This document shows, in pieces, positions 11,800 through 24,114 of a stretch of DNA of 64,000 bases. The translations under genes were made by a program, and so were the position numbers. Positions within the stretch are counted from its first letter, which is position 1. The number at the start of each line of letters is the position of its first letter. The stretch covers positions 20,837 through 84,836 of the forward strand of contig JACAXG010000520.1 of the NCBI GenBank assembly GCA_018881555.1, given 5' to 3'. The notes under the pieces are model-generated. The model was not told the DNA's origin. It saw only the letters and a list, made by a program, of their open reading frames with translations, and made no database searches. The DNA is from Amblyornis subalaris. Lineage: Eukaryota; Chordata; Aves; Passeriformes; Ptilonorhynchidae.

Positions 11800-12250
11800 T
11801 GAACTCTTAAGAGATGGCTCTTAAAAAGTGGCTGGCACTGATGGACCCCAATACCTTCAAAAGCAGATTCCCAGGAGACCTTACTAACTGGCTCTTTCAG
11901 CAGCCTTAAATCTGCTCTCCCCATATCCAGGATCAAATTTTGCTGGCAGTTTTTCTTCTATCTTTGTCAACAATTTGAAACTCAACTACTTTGTGGTCAC
12001 TGTGACCAAGACAGTCACCAATCACCACTTTGCCTGTTTACAAACAGATCTAGGAGGGCATCTTAGTCGGTTCCCTTAGTACCTGCACCAAGAAGTTATC
12101 TTCAGTGTGCTTCAGAAATTTCCTGGACCTGTTTGTGTCTGCTGTATGATGTTCCCAGCTGATGTCTGGGAAGTTAAAATCACCCATTCTTTGATTTTTA
12201 TTTTTACCGCTCCTTGCTTACGTAGCTGCTTCCTTTCCCTTAAGTGTGGG
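11800..12250 (-). mobile_element. Old CR1 fragment (endonuclease region)
   Basis: Phrases such as TTTGTGGTCACTGTGACCAA, GTTTACAAACAGATCTAGGA and GATGTCTGGGAAGTTAAAAT align by eye to the plus-strand appearance of minus-oriented CR1 also seen at 57590-57900. It is highly diverged. Confidence 0.5.
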
Positions 12251-13993
12251 TTTTCACAATGTCCTAGTAGAGTTTTTGCAACTGTAAGAAGGTACCTGTC
12301 CTAAAAGTCTTATACACCTGAATTTATCAGCCCAAAATGGGTAGGAGTTTTCCTCCCTGGTTCAGAAAGCCAGGTCCCTAGTGAGAAAATGTCACTGACC
12401 TAGGTCTGCATCTGTGGGCAGAAATAATGGTGTGTAGGGCTGATGAAACCATGATCCAGACAAGGGGAGCTGAGCTGCTCCCCAACCCACTGCAAGGAGT
12501 GTATGTTGCACTGGACAATGATAAGAGGCCTGCAGTCCATCTGAACCCTTCATCCTGGTGCTCTATTTATTGACATGATGTGATGCAATTTGTAAAATCT
12601 TCTTCCCCTGTTAGGCTAGCTTTAGCTCTAGCTCTAGCTCATCTTGAAGGCAGACAATAATAGTGTCAGGATCAATGAATTAGGCTATCGTATTTCGCAC
12701 TGGAAAATCAAGAGGCAAAAAAAGGACTCTTCATTCTTTTTGCATTCATGCTGCCTTCATTTTGAAATCTGTGAAATAAATGTCTGCCATTCCAGAAATT
12801 AACTGAATCCAAACATAAGCCCAGCACTGCACATGTAGCATCTCCTGTAGCTTCTTCTGTGCTTATGGGGGAGCCAGTAATTTCACAGGTATCTAGATGT
12901 AGGACTCTTTCAAGAATTCAATTTCAAATTGTTCCATAGAAGCAGTTCTTAATAAGCGTTCTTGCCTACTCCCCATTTATAGGCTTAAAAATTTGCTTTC
13001 TTTTTTCTATCTGCATATTCAAATCAGAGAACAGATCACCTCCAAAATCCATTTGCCTTTTTTGGTGTATTGTTTTTGCATTATATGAGGCTTTTATCTT
13101 CTGAAGGAATACAAACTGCCTTTCCAGAGTGAATTTATTCCTGTCTGGCCTTATTAAATGATTCTGAAAGACAAGCCAGAAAAAATAGTACAGCCCTAAA
13201 GACTTGAAAAAATATTGAACACTGATCAACCTGATTGTTTCTCTGCTTTAGTTCAACAGGTTATCAAGTCATTTTTTTAAGGCTATTTCAAAATATCAAG
13301 GAATAATGTTTGGCTCTTCTGCAGATATCAGTTCTTGACTTGAAGATTTGGACTGCTTTTTAGCCTTGTAATCAGTGACAAGGGTTGCTTGTTTTGTAAC
13401 TTCACCTCAGTTCAACTATTTGGTAGTTTTAGTTGGTTTTTAATATGCTTCCTCTTCTTTCATTCTTGTTCATAAAAGTATGTGTTGTTATCTTTTTAAA
13501 TATATTTTATGGAATTTTAGAAGTCAGTTGTCATGCATGAAAAACTTTGTGAATAAAACCAGTTTTGACCATCTAAATGTTCACAGTGTGACGCTGTGCC
13601 AAGTGTCCTACTTGATCACATCATTGAAGAATTTGTTTAGATATTGAGGTATATCACCATAGAAGATAGATGTTTTTACTATTAATAGTACCAAAATGCA
13701 TACCATGTGTGATTGTTTTCAATATCTTCAGTTAATACTACCATGCCAGTTTTTGCCTTTGATTTAAGAAGTTAATAATAAATTTAAATACTTTGATAAT
13801 AGTTTAATTCTTATCAGATTTTTCCACATGCCTCTGTCTTCCTGTTGTAGTCCTGAAACAACTGGGTCCAGTGTGTCCTAAGTAGAAATTTCTCTGGTAT
13901 AAGGAATCCAAGTGCAGAATACCTAGCTCCTAAATATCTTCCTGCAGTGGCTGAAAAGCAGACATCAGCAGTGTGAGAAGAGAAACCAGAGCC
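12251..13993. other. No gene or clear repeat seen
   Basis: AT-rich sequence with no supported coding region. A short (AGCTCT)n stretch lies at about 12618-12640. Confidence 0.5.
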
Positions 13994-13999
13994 TACTGC

Positions 14000-14552
14000 T
14001 GCTGCTTTTCCTGCCCTTGCCTGGATTCAGCTGGGCTCGTGACCTCCTGGGTTCTCAGTGCACAGAAGCAGTTTGACAACTCTCACAACAGACAGCTTCT
14101 TTAAGGTAGCAGCGAAGGCAAGAGGACGAAAGAATTGGACTTCTGTAACTATATTCCAAGTTTATTTGTCTCTGCCGACGAGGCAGGGCGAACAAAGCTT
14201 GAAGGGAAGTTAGCAGAGAGACCCCTACCCGCTCTTTCTCTGCTGCTTTAAAGGGTAGGGATAACAGTGTAACCAATCAGAGTATACAGATACATGAGAG
14301 AAGACCAATGAGACATCTCAGAGGAGGAACAAATTTAAACTGGCTAATTACATTATAGTTAGCGGGAATTTCAAACCAAGCTAACCTGTTACAAAGCTTA
14401 AGGTTCTGTGACGGAGGACAAAGCATAAAGTAAATGCATGTAGCTATGCTGCTGATTCCTCCTTTGCTCTGCCTTCAGGGACAGAGTCCTGCAAGGGAAA
14501 GTTCACCCATTCCGAGCCCCCTTCACAGGGCCCAGACTGCACCATAGCTACA
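14000..14552 (-). mobile_element. ERVK-type solo LTR, family X (TSD TACTGC)
   Basis: In minus orientation it runs from TGTAGCTATGG (14552) to AAAAGCAGCA (14000). The 6-bp duplication TACTGC is at 13994-13999 and 14553-14558. An AATAAA signal lies near 14160 on the minus strand. It is the same family as 19818-20412, 49490-50048 and the LTRs of provirus B. Confidence 0.9.
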
Positions 14553-14613
14553 TACTGCATTCCAGCCTTCTAAGTGTGGTTCTTTGGATGTCCTAGTGCA
14601 GCTGTTATAACAC

Positions 14614-15113
14614 TGTAGAGGTGGCTGAGCCTGCAGCAGAGAGTGCTGCAGTGTTTGAGCCAGCCACAGGAGTGACCGAGCAGCCTATTATTCCTTGTTC
14701 CCTTATAAGGTTCAGTTCTAGAGTGTTCTCCCTTACTCGGCATCCCATTTATCCCTGTCCCTTACTCTTCCCCTCGTTTGCCCCTATTGGCTGAAGTTGT
14801 ATTACCCCGCCTTCTCTCCGCCCCCTGACCCTCAACCCATTGGTCCCTGTTGTCTTTCCGCCCCCACTGCCCCTGGGATAAAACCCTGAACCCTCCATTG
14901 TTCTGGGTTCTCTCCTTCCCTGACGATTCATGGAATAAACCTATTTCGTGGAACACATAAGGAGAACCCCTCCGACTCTTTGCCTCAACTAAGTATGCGC
15001 GTGTGTGTGTGCGCACCACTGAACATGTCACGGCACTGCCGGACAAACTTTCAGGAAGACTGCAAGGGACCCCAAAACCCATCCAGGATTATTTTTTTTT
15101 ATTTATAACAACG
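14614..15113 (+). mobile_element. ERVK-type solo LTR related to provirus A (TSD TAACAC)
   Basis: It starts TGTAGAGGTGGCTGAGCC, shares TTGTTCCCTTATAAGGTTC with the provirus A LTR, and has GGGATAAAAC near 14876 and GGAATAAACC near 14931. TAACAC flanks it at 14608-14613 and 15114-15119. The 3' terminus reads AACG rather than ...CA, probably a mutated end. A GT-rich microsatellite lies at about 14999-15013. Confidence 0.8.
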
Positions 15114-15119
15114 TAACAC

Positions 15120-16453
15120 CAATTATGATTTTGAAATAGTTGAAAAATTGGACAATGTTAAGTGATTTCCTGGCTCTCCTGCACTTAATCAAAACTACAC
15201 TGAGTGATGGGACAAGTGATAAGATTTTCCCAACAGTACATATGGATCCCTCCTGTGGTCACGTGTTTTCCTAAGCATTTAGCCACTGCGCCCACTAGAA
15301 TTGACGCAGGTAAGTTACTAGCTGTCTTCCTAGTATTGTGTCTCTACCATATTTAGTTTTAGTTTTTCTATTTGAAAATCATTCCATACACGATGGAAAT
15401 TAATACTGTTTGAAGTACATGCGCTGCAATCCTGACCAAAGGTACTGGAAGGCTGGGAATAATCCAGATTACTTCTTTGGTTCACAGCCAGAGAAATAAT
15501 GAATTCAAAATGCTAACTATGTTATTTCAAAGTGACTGAATATACAATAGGGGAAAAAAATTCAAACCTACATGGATTGGACTTGACTTCGTGTCCAAAT
15601 TTCTCTCTGACTTTGTACTGAAACTTCTGTGGTGTATGAAAGGTGTAAATCAGATAAGAATTAAGCTCTGAAAGGTGGTTTATGAGGGCCAGGCAGCAGA
15701 TACATTTCTTTCAGGAAGCTGAAGTCTTAAATGGAATGAACCTTAAGGAAGGCATGTTAAAGGGGAGGAAAAAAAGTAACTAATCTAGCAGTTGTTGGTG
15801 AAATCCTTGCTATATTTAAGTGCCTATTATTTGTCTCCTAGGCTTTGGCACTTCCTATTTTTAGGCAGTTTACCCCAATTTTATTGTCTCATGCTTCTAA
15901 GCATGATTGAATCAGATGAAAGTAAGTGTGACATGCACTGAAAGCAAAGAGGGAAATTGTTTCATAATCAAAATCAAGGGAAGAAAACCAACTGTCTTAG
16001 TATAAGTAATTTTAAAATAAAATAATATGAAATGGCAATTCCTGTAAAGTTGTGTATTGGAAATACCAAAATATAATGGTCTTTGGAAAAACAAATGTTG
16101 AACTTCCATGTTTATTGAAAATCTAAAATGCAAACTGTTTTCTTGAAAAAATGTAACCTGAGCCATTTCCGATTAATTTTTAAAACATCCTATGCAAAAA
16201 CATGCTATATAAGTATGCACAAGGAACAAAATTTCCTTTTCCTGTATTATCTGTTACAGGAAAGCACTTATTCTAAATGTTGAACATTCAATATCTGCTT
16301 GATATTTTGTCTTGAACTTCAGTCAGCATTGAGTTTTATATATAAGAAATAGTCCGTTTGTTTCCTATATATTACATGAAAACATATCCTAGAAAATGCA
16401 TTTTCGGATTATATGGGAAGATACAAAAATAGAGGGACATAGATTAAGACAGC
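15120..16453. other. No gene or clear repeat seen
   Basis: Mostly AT-rich unique-looking sequence. The longest open frame (84 codons, 15912-16166 minus) has no recognisable domain. Confidence 0.5.
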
Positions 16454-17037
16454 TGATTCGCGGGAAAAACTCTATAACCCGAAAGTTATAAAGTAGGTAT
16501 GTTTAATTCAGCGCGCTGGGCACATGGAAGATAGCTCCTCTAAGGCATGTGCACCATCTGCGACAAAGCTCTCTACATTTATTTCTTAAAACATTACATA
16601 TATATTGTTTCCCCGATACACCTATATATATATTCATAACCTATTCCCGCTTCATATAATAATGTTCTAAAATCATTTCCCTACGCTTGCGCAGTGCCTC
16701 CTGGTGGTCGTGGGCAGGGGTCCCAAGATAAAGTAGACGAGTCTTCCTCAGAGTTGAACTTTTCACCTTGCCTTCTTGCGCACGCTCTCTGGTCCCTTGG
16801 TCTCAGTCCAAACTTCAAGGCTGGTTCCAACCAGTTTAGGGGTCCAGAGAGCAGGGACCAAGTCACGGTTTCTTCACTCTATCAATAGTCTGGCATCCTC
16901 CCTTGTTCTGCCTTAACAATCACAATTAGGTTAAGCAAGCAATATATTGTTTAACAAGCAGCTCTTGCAGGTGGATATATTATTTAATCAAACGGTTTTT
17001 GCAGGTGGGCCCTTAACCCCTTAATTCCCCTATATCA
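16454..17037 (-). mobile_element. ERV1-type solo LTR, family Z, copy 1
   Basis: In minus orientation it begins TGATATAGGGGAATTAAGG (17037) and ends CGCGAATCA (16454), so the ends are TGAT...ATCA. The flanks CAGC and CAAC agree in 3 of 4 bases, consistent with a 4-bp TSD. It matches the split copy at 26856-37891. Confidence 0.75.
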
Positions 17038-17329
17038 CAACAAGATGTAAGGTTTCTTGCATCTTTTTGCTATAAAATATTAAGCACTTGTCAGATAGTC
17101 ATCATCATGCATCCCACAAAAATTAGTACAAAGGTGAAGATGGTTATTTTTCATAAACTGTTTCTTGCATTAAAAGCCCTTTCTATAGCATAACCTTATG
17201 CTGCCAAATCAATGAATATGGAAGTTTTCCAGGGCTCTTGAGTGCTTGTGAGAAACTGGAATGCTAATGTTTAATGACTTAAACACTGGGCCATTTGCAA
17301 AAGCAGCAGAGTGCTTTGCTGATGATGTG

Positions 17330-17791
17330 CAAAGTAACCGCCCAGGAGCAGAGGGGGGTGCACACCCACCACCGGAGCCTACAAGCTGGGTGTTGAACAA
17401 GATAAGGGAAGAGGCTGATAAGAGGCACATCCTGTGAGGTAGGATGCTTTTTATCATGCCAATGTGTTGCCAGATGAAGAAATGCTTGCACCTGGTCATT
17501 TTGCCAAGGAAAGTAATAAGAAAGTACACTCCATTGATCTAAGGACTCGCAAATTAATGAACTAGGCCAGTTATGCCAACTTTTCTCCTAATTTGGAAAG
17601 TAGCACCGAGTTCATCGAGCGGTAAAGTATAACTTCGGGGTCATCGACCACCAGGGACCCCTGGGACAAGAGAACGCATGTGCTGATGGTAGGAAATATG
17701 TGCTAATGACTTAGGGGAAATAGTTATCATATGTATCTTTCTCTTGGGAAAACCTATGAGTATGTTTGTAAAATCTAGTATATAAACAAGC
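17330..17791 (+). mobile_element. Old LTR (family V), U3 half, host of provirus C
   Basis: The stretch ends with TAGTATATAAACAAGC, a TATA box, and its other half (R/U5-like, GCATGCAAGATAGG... and AAAAAAGAATGCC) continues at 26332 on the far side of provirus C. The two halves join cleanly, so C inserted just downstream of this TATA box. The left end of the LTR is uncertain. Confidence 0.55.
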
Positions 17792-18130
17792 TGTAGAGTA
17801 TGAAATGTGAGAGACACAGACTGAGAGCAAGTGAATCTATATTTCACAGAACTAGGACGATACTTATACAGTAAAACATGCTATGTTCAGCAAAACTTCA
17901 AAAGCCGATTCCGGGAATCCTGTAAATCTGGCTGTTAGCTTTCTTATCAGAGCCAGGTTAGCAGAATGTTTTTTCTGCCCTCAGGCCTTTGTGTGATAAG
18001 CACTCCTGATAACAGCAGATGTCGTCTTTACAATGGGGGGTGTCTCCAGGGTCTTATCATCAGGTGATAGCTTCACAGTGGGAGGTGACTTCTCTGTAGG
18101 AGCTGGCTCCGCTTCTTGTGCAACCCCACA
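17792..18130 (-). mobile_element. Provirus C 3' LTR
   Basis: 339 bases, TGTGGGGTTGCACAAGAAG (18130) to CATACTCTACA (17792). It is exactly the same length as the 5' LTR, so its ends are reliable. The polypurine tract lies immediately to its right. Confidence 0.9.
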
Positions 18131-19641
18131 TCTCCTCCTTTTGAATTCAAAGTTAAATTAATCGTAACTTGTTTTTGTGTTCCTTTTATGGCTCTGATTA
18201 TGTTGAAAAGGACAAGACAGAAGATCAAAAGGGATATCATTGCTAAACAGCCTAGTCCAATGAAAAGCCAAACTCGTAAATTTATTCCCAAAAAACAATT
18301 TTTCGGATTCAGCCAAGAGAGATCATTTTTCAGATCTGTCAACACCTTTTATTCCTGCAGACTTTATAAGGTTTTAAGTTGATCCTTCAATTGAGTGTGA
18401 AGTGACTGAATATTCTGTTGCAAGGTTTTATCAAAGGCTCCTTGGAGGTGGTTCTTAACTGATTCCCAATTCTGTTTTGTGTCATTCCAAGGAAGAGGAG
18501 TGACACGTAAAGAATTATGGATATGTTCCCAGTCACAGTGAGGGGACAGACGAGTTTTTTGGGCCTCAACTCTCTCGCCTACCCATGAAAGAGCACTTTC
18601 CATGGTGTCTAAACTGGCCATTCATTTTCTCTCTATCAGTGTTTTCTTGTGTTTGTAATTCTTCTGTGACATTAGTTAAAGCTTGGCCTACAGTGTGGGC
18701 AGTTTGAATGGAATGAGTTAAGGCAGTGACAGCCACAGAAGCTGCAGTTAATACTATCACAGCAGAGACAAGGGCAAAGATTAACCAGCCCAGAAATCTG
18801 CGATTTCGCTTCTTGTTTGGATTTCCTCATGGACTAGTCGAGCTAGCTGTGAGAGGCTGTTTCGTCCTTCCCAATCTCGAGTTAGATTTACAGGCACCCA
18901 GATTTCAGATCTTCTTTTAAATGGAAGAAGCGCAGAATAGTTACGCATATCTTCGTAGGTTACACATGCTTTGAAAACAAAAGAATCAGCAGATAAAAAA
19001 TACAAACCATTTCTATAGTCTATCGAAAAATTATTAGCTAAAGCAAAAACATATGGGTGAGAAGTACAAGTTATTACTGATTGGTCTTCTAGCAGCATTA
19101 ACAATTGTAGCATTCTTATCTAATTTTACTTGGTATATCTTATTGCCAAAGGCAGATAGCAACATTTTCCACAAATTTTTATGCACACGTGACTGATTAT
19201 TACCTAAGTAATATTGAATTAATGATCCAGCCATTCCACCATCATGCTAAACAATGCTGTGATTTGCCGTTTGGGATGGGAAAATGTTCGAATTGGTCCC
19301 TTTTTCTCTAAAGATACCATGTGGTCCCCAATCATTCAGCCTCCCATGCTGTAAAAGTTGTTGTTGTGGCCGTTGTCCAATACGGGCTGCCCATTCCAAA
19401 CGTTTCAAGTTGCAAATGGGTGTGAAATGGCATTTTGGAAAATGTGATGGAGTGGCATTCACAGATTTGTTGGAGGTAGATAGAATGGCTGGAAATGTAA
19501 TAGCAGTTAATTTTTTTGCAGTCTCCGAGCATACATAAATTAAATGTAACTGCCTAGAAAAGTTAGCACAAGGTAAAACTGAAGAGGTACTTGTCTGGTT
19601 CCACATTAGACATATAGGCGGTAAATCACTAACAAAGGTAG

Positions 19642-20719
19642 TGATGCCTTATCGGGACTACCTAAAAGAGAGAGACTTGACAAAGATCAAAAGGTTAAAA
19701 AGCAGTGGTGTTTATTTGAAGGCCTTCAGGTACATCCAGGGCAGTCAAAGCTCACTCGGGGAGGGGGGCCTACACCCCAGGTGGACCCCCTGAGGTCAGC
19801 TCCCCAAGATAGACCACTGCCGCTTTTCCCTGCCCTTGCCTGAGTCGGGCCGGACCTGCGGCTTCCTGGGTTCTCAGCCCACCGAAGCAGCGACGAATGA
19901 ATTAACTGAGGTTCGAGGCCTCAGTGGTCTGGTCTCACAGCTTTCACAACAGGCAGATTCTTTAAGGCAGCAGCGAAGGCAAAAGGAAGAAAGAATTGGA
20001 CCTCTGCAACTATATTCCAAGTTTTATTTCTCTGCTGATGAGGCAGGGTGAACAAATCTTGAAGGGGAGTTAGCAGAGAGACGGCTTCTCGCTCTGTCTC
20101 TGCCGCTTTAAGGGGTAGGGATAACAAAACTTAACCAATCAGAGTAGAGATACATGAGAGAAAACCAATGAAACATCTCAGGGGAGGAACAAATTTAAAC
20201 TGACAAATAACAATACAGTTGGAGGGAATTTCAAATCAAGCCAACCTGTTATAAAGCTTAAGGCTCTATGACGGAGGAGAAAGCATAAAGTAAATGCATG
20301 TAGCTATGCTGCTGATTCCTCCTTTGCTCCGCCTTCAGGGACAGAGTCCCGCAAGGGAAAGTCCACCCATTCCGAGCCCCCTTCATAGAGCCCGGACTGC
20401 ACCATAGCTACAGACCACCCAAGATGGATGACTGGTCACGAGTTGTCCATACTTTTATAAGTTTGGTCCATTAGCATATCTACCAATTACAGCCCCTGGT
20501 AATGAAGTAATTCCCCCCAGGTTTTCCCCCCTTCGTCAACAGTTGTTTACAAATCTTGGGCCTGAAGCAGTAAGGTGTCCTTGAAGTTCAGGCCTGAAGA
20601 TGGATTGTTTTCTCTAGATGCAGTAGCTAACACTTTTATATGGGCTTTAGAGTTACACAGTAAGAAATGCAGGGTTACAAGTACATGAAAAATATAAAAG
20701 CCAAAATCCTAAGGCATCA
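19642..20719 (-). mobile_element. ERV1-type solo LTR, family Y (TSD GTAG), with nested LTR
   Basis: The ends are perfect inverted repeats, TGATGCCTTA...TAAGGCATCA. The 4-bp duplication GTAG is at 19638-19641 and 20720-20723. Four-base TSDs are typical of gammaretroviral (ERV1) integrase. It interrupts env of provirus C and is itself cut by the LTR at 19818-20412. A same-family solo LTR is at 40202-40688. Confidence 0.92.
19818..20412 (-). mobile_element. ERVK-type solo LTR, family X (TSD GACCAC)
   Basis: 595 bases, TGTAGCTATGG (20412) to AAAAGCGGCA (19818). Exact 6-bp duplications GACCAC at 19812-19817 and 20413-20418. It is the innermost and so the youngest layer of this stack. The minus-strand AATAAA is near 20020. 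Confidence 0.93.
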
Positions 20720-20949
20720 GTAGTATTAATAATATATGTATTTACAATATCCTGATCTAGGGGAAGAAGCCAAGTTCCTCCTACCCATTCTGTTCCATTG
20801 TTGCTGAGGGGAGGTTCTGGATCCCACCAATTTAACGGGTGAAATATTGGAGGTTGGATTACATGAGCCCAGTAGATTCTTCCTTCTGCCACTTGATGGC
20901 AGTACAGCAGTAGAAAGATGACAGGACTTGTTGCCACCCTTGGCTGGAT

Positions 20950-23600
20950 TTGATGTATTTTGCCGGTAGAAACACATCCATAACCTCTTCCCCAAGCTAA
21001 CAGTGGAACTGGACCTTTCCACTGACCACTGTGTACATCTTTGTATGTAACTTCTGGATGAACTCCTTCTCTATCAGTGGTCTGACCTAGGCATCTTTGA
21101 TAAGCTGTTAAGTCATCTCTTGTGGAGAGATTTAAAAAATGTAAAACATAGGTTGCCTTGTCAAGCTGCTCTTGAGGGAGCATACCTACTGGGTTGCCCC
21201 TTTTTTTGTTTTTGCAGCATGTTTTTCAGTGTGTAATGTGCCCTTTCCACTATGGCTTGTCCTCTTGGGGAATGGGGAATACCTGTAAAATGTTTGATCC
21301 CCCAGGTGTGGAAAAATTCTTGTGTTTTGTGAGATGTATATGCAGGTCCATTATCTGTTTTTATCTGCTGAGGCACACCCATAGTTGCAAAGGCATGCAT
21401 CCAATGTCGGGTGGCATCCCTCGATTTCTCACCTTTGTGTGCTGTTGCTACTATGAATCCTGAAAAAGTATCAATGGACACATGGACATATTTAAAAGTC
21501 CCAAAGCTTGATGTGTTACATCTGTTTGCCAAATGTCATTAGGTTTTAACCCTCTTGGATTTGTGCCTAACATTTGTGGCAATGAAAAAGTCTGTTGACA
21601 TTGTGAGCAAGTATTCACTACATCCCTAGCTTGAGGCAAAGTTAAACCAAATTGTTTGGCTAGAGATCAGGCGTTTTGATGAAAGAAATCATGAAAGAGT
21701 TTTGTCTGCCCTAATTTTTGAGGTATAGTGACTGTCATAGCGAGGGCATCTGCTCTCGCATTACCTTCCACTATAGGTCCAGGAAGAGTGGTGTGTGACC
21801 TAAGGTGCAGAATGTAATATTCATGAGACTTGTGAAGAAAAAAGTTATACAAGGTGATTAATAACACAAAAAGATTATTGTTAGTGACCTCTTTCAAGAA
21901 TGACTGCTCAATTCTCTCAACAGTTCCTGTAACATAAAGAGAATCACAAACAATGTTAATAGGTTCCTGTGAAAAAAGGCAAAATGCTTCTACCATGGCT
22001 GCTAGTTCAACTAGCTGGGTAGATCCAGGTGGAAAGGTTATCGAATGTTCCCACTGTCCCTTATGATTTTTCCACAGGGTGACAGCTTTGTGTGTCTTTC
22101 CTGATCCATCAGTGAAAACAGTCTTTGTATCAGGGATGGGAGTTTTTGACTGTAATCGCCGCGGTTTGAAAGGGAAGTTCTTTGAAGGACTGTAAAAGTG
22201 GATGTTTAGGTATTGAGTAAATGAATTGTCCATTATAGTCCGTGAGAGCAATTTGAAATGACAGTGAGTCCTTGAAAAGATTTTCCAATTCTGTTGCAGC
22301 AATAGGAAGATGTATCACTGCTGGATCATATCCTGTTAGGCTTTGGCATCGGAGTCGTCCCATTGACAGCAGCTGAATCAGCATCTCAAGTCGGGTGGTC
22401 ACAGTTTTTGTGAAAGCGTGTGGCAAAAAAATCCACTCTAATAGCCAGAGATGATGTTCCTGTACATCACATTGTCCAATAAGAGCATAAGGTTGAAGAG
22501 ATTGTAGAATTAGGAACAACCATAAAGGCAAATTCGGGTTCTGACGCGTTGGAAAGGACATTAATCTTGTCACTCACATGTGCCAAAGCCTCTTGGGCAG
22601 TCTTTGTTAACTGCCTAGGAGAGGAAAGATCTGGGTTCCCTTTTAACAATTGAAATAGAGAGGATGATTCTTCTGTGGTGATTCCCAAAAAAGGGTGAAT
22701 CCAATTGATAGTGCCTAATAGCTCTTGCAAATCGTTCAATGTGTGTACGTCAGTCTTTAAGGTTACCTGCTGTGGGGTGACTGTTGTCTCCAGCAACTTG
22801 AAACCCAGGTATTTCAAGGGAGGCTCAGCCTGGATTTTTTCTGCAGCTACGCACAGGCCTCTGCTGGCAAGTGTTACTTTTAAAGCAGCAAGACAGTCAC
22901 GTAGTAATAGAGAATTGTCAGAAGCAATTAAAATATCATCTATGTAATGATACATCAAAACAGATGGATACTTTTGCCGTACTGGTTGTATTGCTGAGTG
23001 AACGACGAACTGACAGATAGTAGGGCTGTTTTTCATACCTTGAGGTAGCACACCCCAGTGGTATTGTTCCATGGGAGCTTCATGATTGACAGATGGTAAG
23101 GAGAATGCAAATTTAGGACCATCGTCAGGATGTAAAGGAATTGTAAAAAAGCAGTCTTTTAACTCAATTATCACTAATTCCCAATGTTCTGGAATCACTG
23201 CGGGATTAGGTATCCCTGGCTGAATTGCTCCCATAGGTGAAATGACTGCGTTGATTGCTCTGAGATCTTATAAAAGTCTCCACTTTCCTGATTTCTTAGG
23301 AATAACAAAAATAGGTGTGTTCCATGGACTTGTGGAAGGAACTATGTGACCTAAATGAAATTGTTCTTGGACAAGGGTTCTGGCTTGGTGAAGCCGCTCA
23401 TTTTTCAGGGGCCACTGGTTTATCCATATAGGCTTGTCTGAAAGCCAAGTCAATTTAAGAAGTGGCTTGTCATCAATGGCCCCTATTAAAAATGTGTTGA
23501 AATTATAAAACCCCATTATTCATAAGGTCTTGTCCCCAGAGTGTGACCAGGATCGGGAGTACATACGGTCGCAAGGTGGCAGTCTTGCCCTCCGGTCCAA
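20950..23600 (-). pseudogene. Provirus C pol (RT, RNase H, integrase)
   Basis: RT motifs run from [16 protein letters not shown] through [14 protein letters not shown] (a stop follows near 23268) to LPQGMKNSPTICQ and the catalytic YIDDILIA in an open 255-codon block (23234-22467). RNase H has TVFTDGSGKTH, a Glu in VELAAMVEAF, and VCDSLYV. Integrase shows the end of the zinc-binding motif (CSQCQ), WQTDVTH, IKTDNGPAYTS and VERAHYTLKN, so the DDE residues remain. The C-terminal GPVPLLAWGRGYG block ends near 20960. At least four frame breaks separate these blocks. Confidence 0.9.
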
Positions 23601-24110
23601 TGATCGTCAGTTCCCTTTCAGATTGCCATGGGATCTGTTGTCTGCCGACTCCTGCGACAATGGCTGTAGAGGGTACCGGGGCCAATCAGGCAGCCATTTC
23701 TTTTGGGATATGATGGAAACATCTGCACCAGTGTCGACTAAACCTGTAAAAGACTTAGATTCTATTTGACAAGTGAGCAATGGTGGTTGTACTCCTATGA
23801 TTTTTGACCAAAATATTTGTGGGGTGTCTGTGTTCCCAAACCCTCCTGCATTTTGTTGTTGCTGTAAGATCGGTGCTGAACAGGGAATTGCTGGCAGGGG
23901 TATTAATTGTGCCAATCGGCTTCCGTGTGGCACTGTGCAGGGAAGATTAGGTGTCCAAGCCATGATTTTAATTTCCCCTTTGTAATCAGCATCAATGATT
24001 CCCGGTAGTACAAATAGTCTTGTGGGGCTTGCAGAGGAGCATCTCAGGAGTAAGGCATGTGTTTGGAATGGCAGTGGCCTGCACACAGAAGTGGGCAGCA
24101 GGTGAACCAA
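23600..24110 (-). pseudogene. Provirus C dUTPase C-terminus and protease
   Basis: The first half shows late dUTPase motifs (PGIIDADYKGEIKI, PHGSRLAQLIPLP). The second shows the retroviral aspartic protease active site LVDTGADVSII followed by WLPDWP. A dUTPase fused in front of the protease is a betaretrovirus trait (MMTV-like). This segment is open over 167 codons but is detached from gag and pol by frame breaks. Confidence 0.85.
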
Positions 24111-24114
24111 GGTG

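Larger units (their letters stand above)
18131..20950 (-). pseudogene. Provirus C env (SU and TM), split by an LTR
   Basis: The SU part lies on both sides of the 19642-20719 insertion, with Asn-X-Ser/Thr sites (NNGTEW, NTTDA, NQTS). A basic KRRSEI stretch lies near 18910. The TM part has a hydrophobic start (VIVLTAASVAVTALTH), a heptad-like region, a CDW...VTPLPWND ectodomain typical of betaretroviral TM, and a membrane anchor (LFIGLGCLAMISLLIFCLV) ending near 18100. Stops and frameshifts occur throughout. Confidence 0.8.
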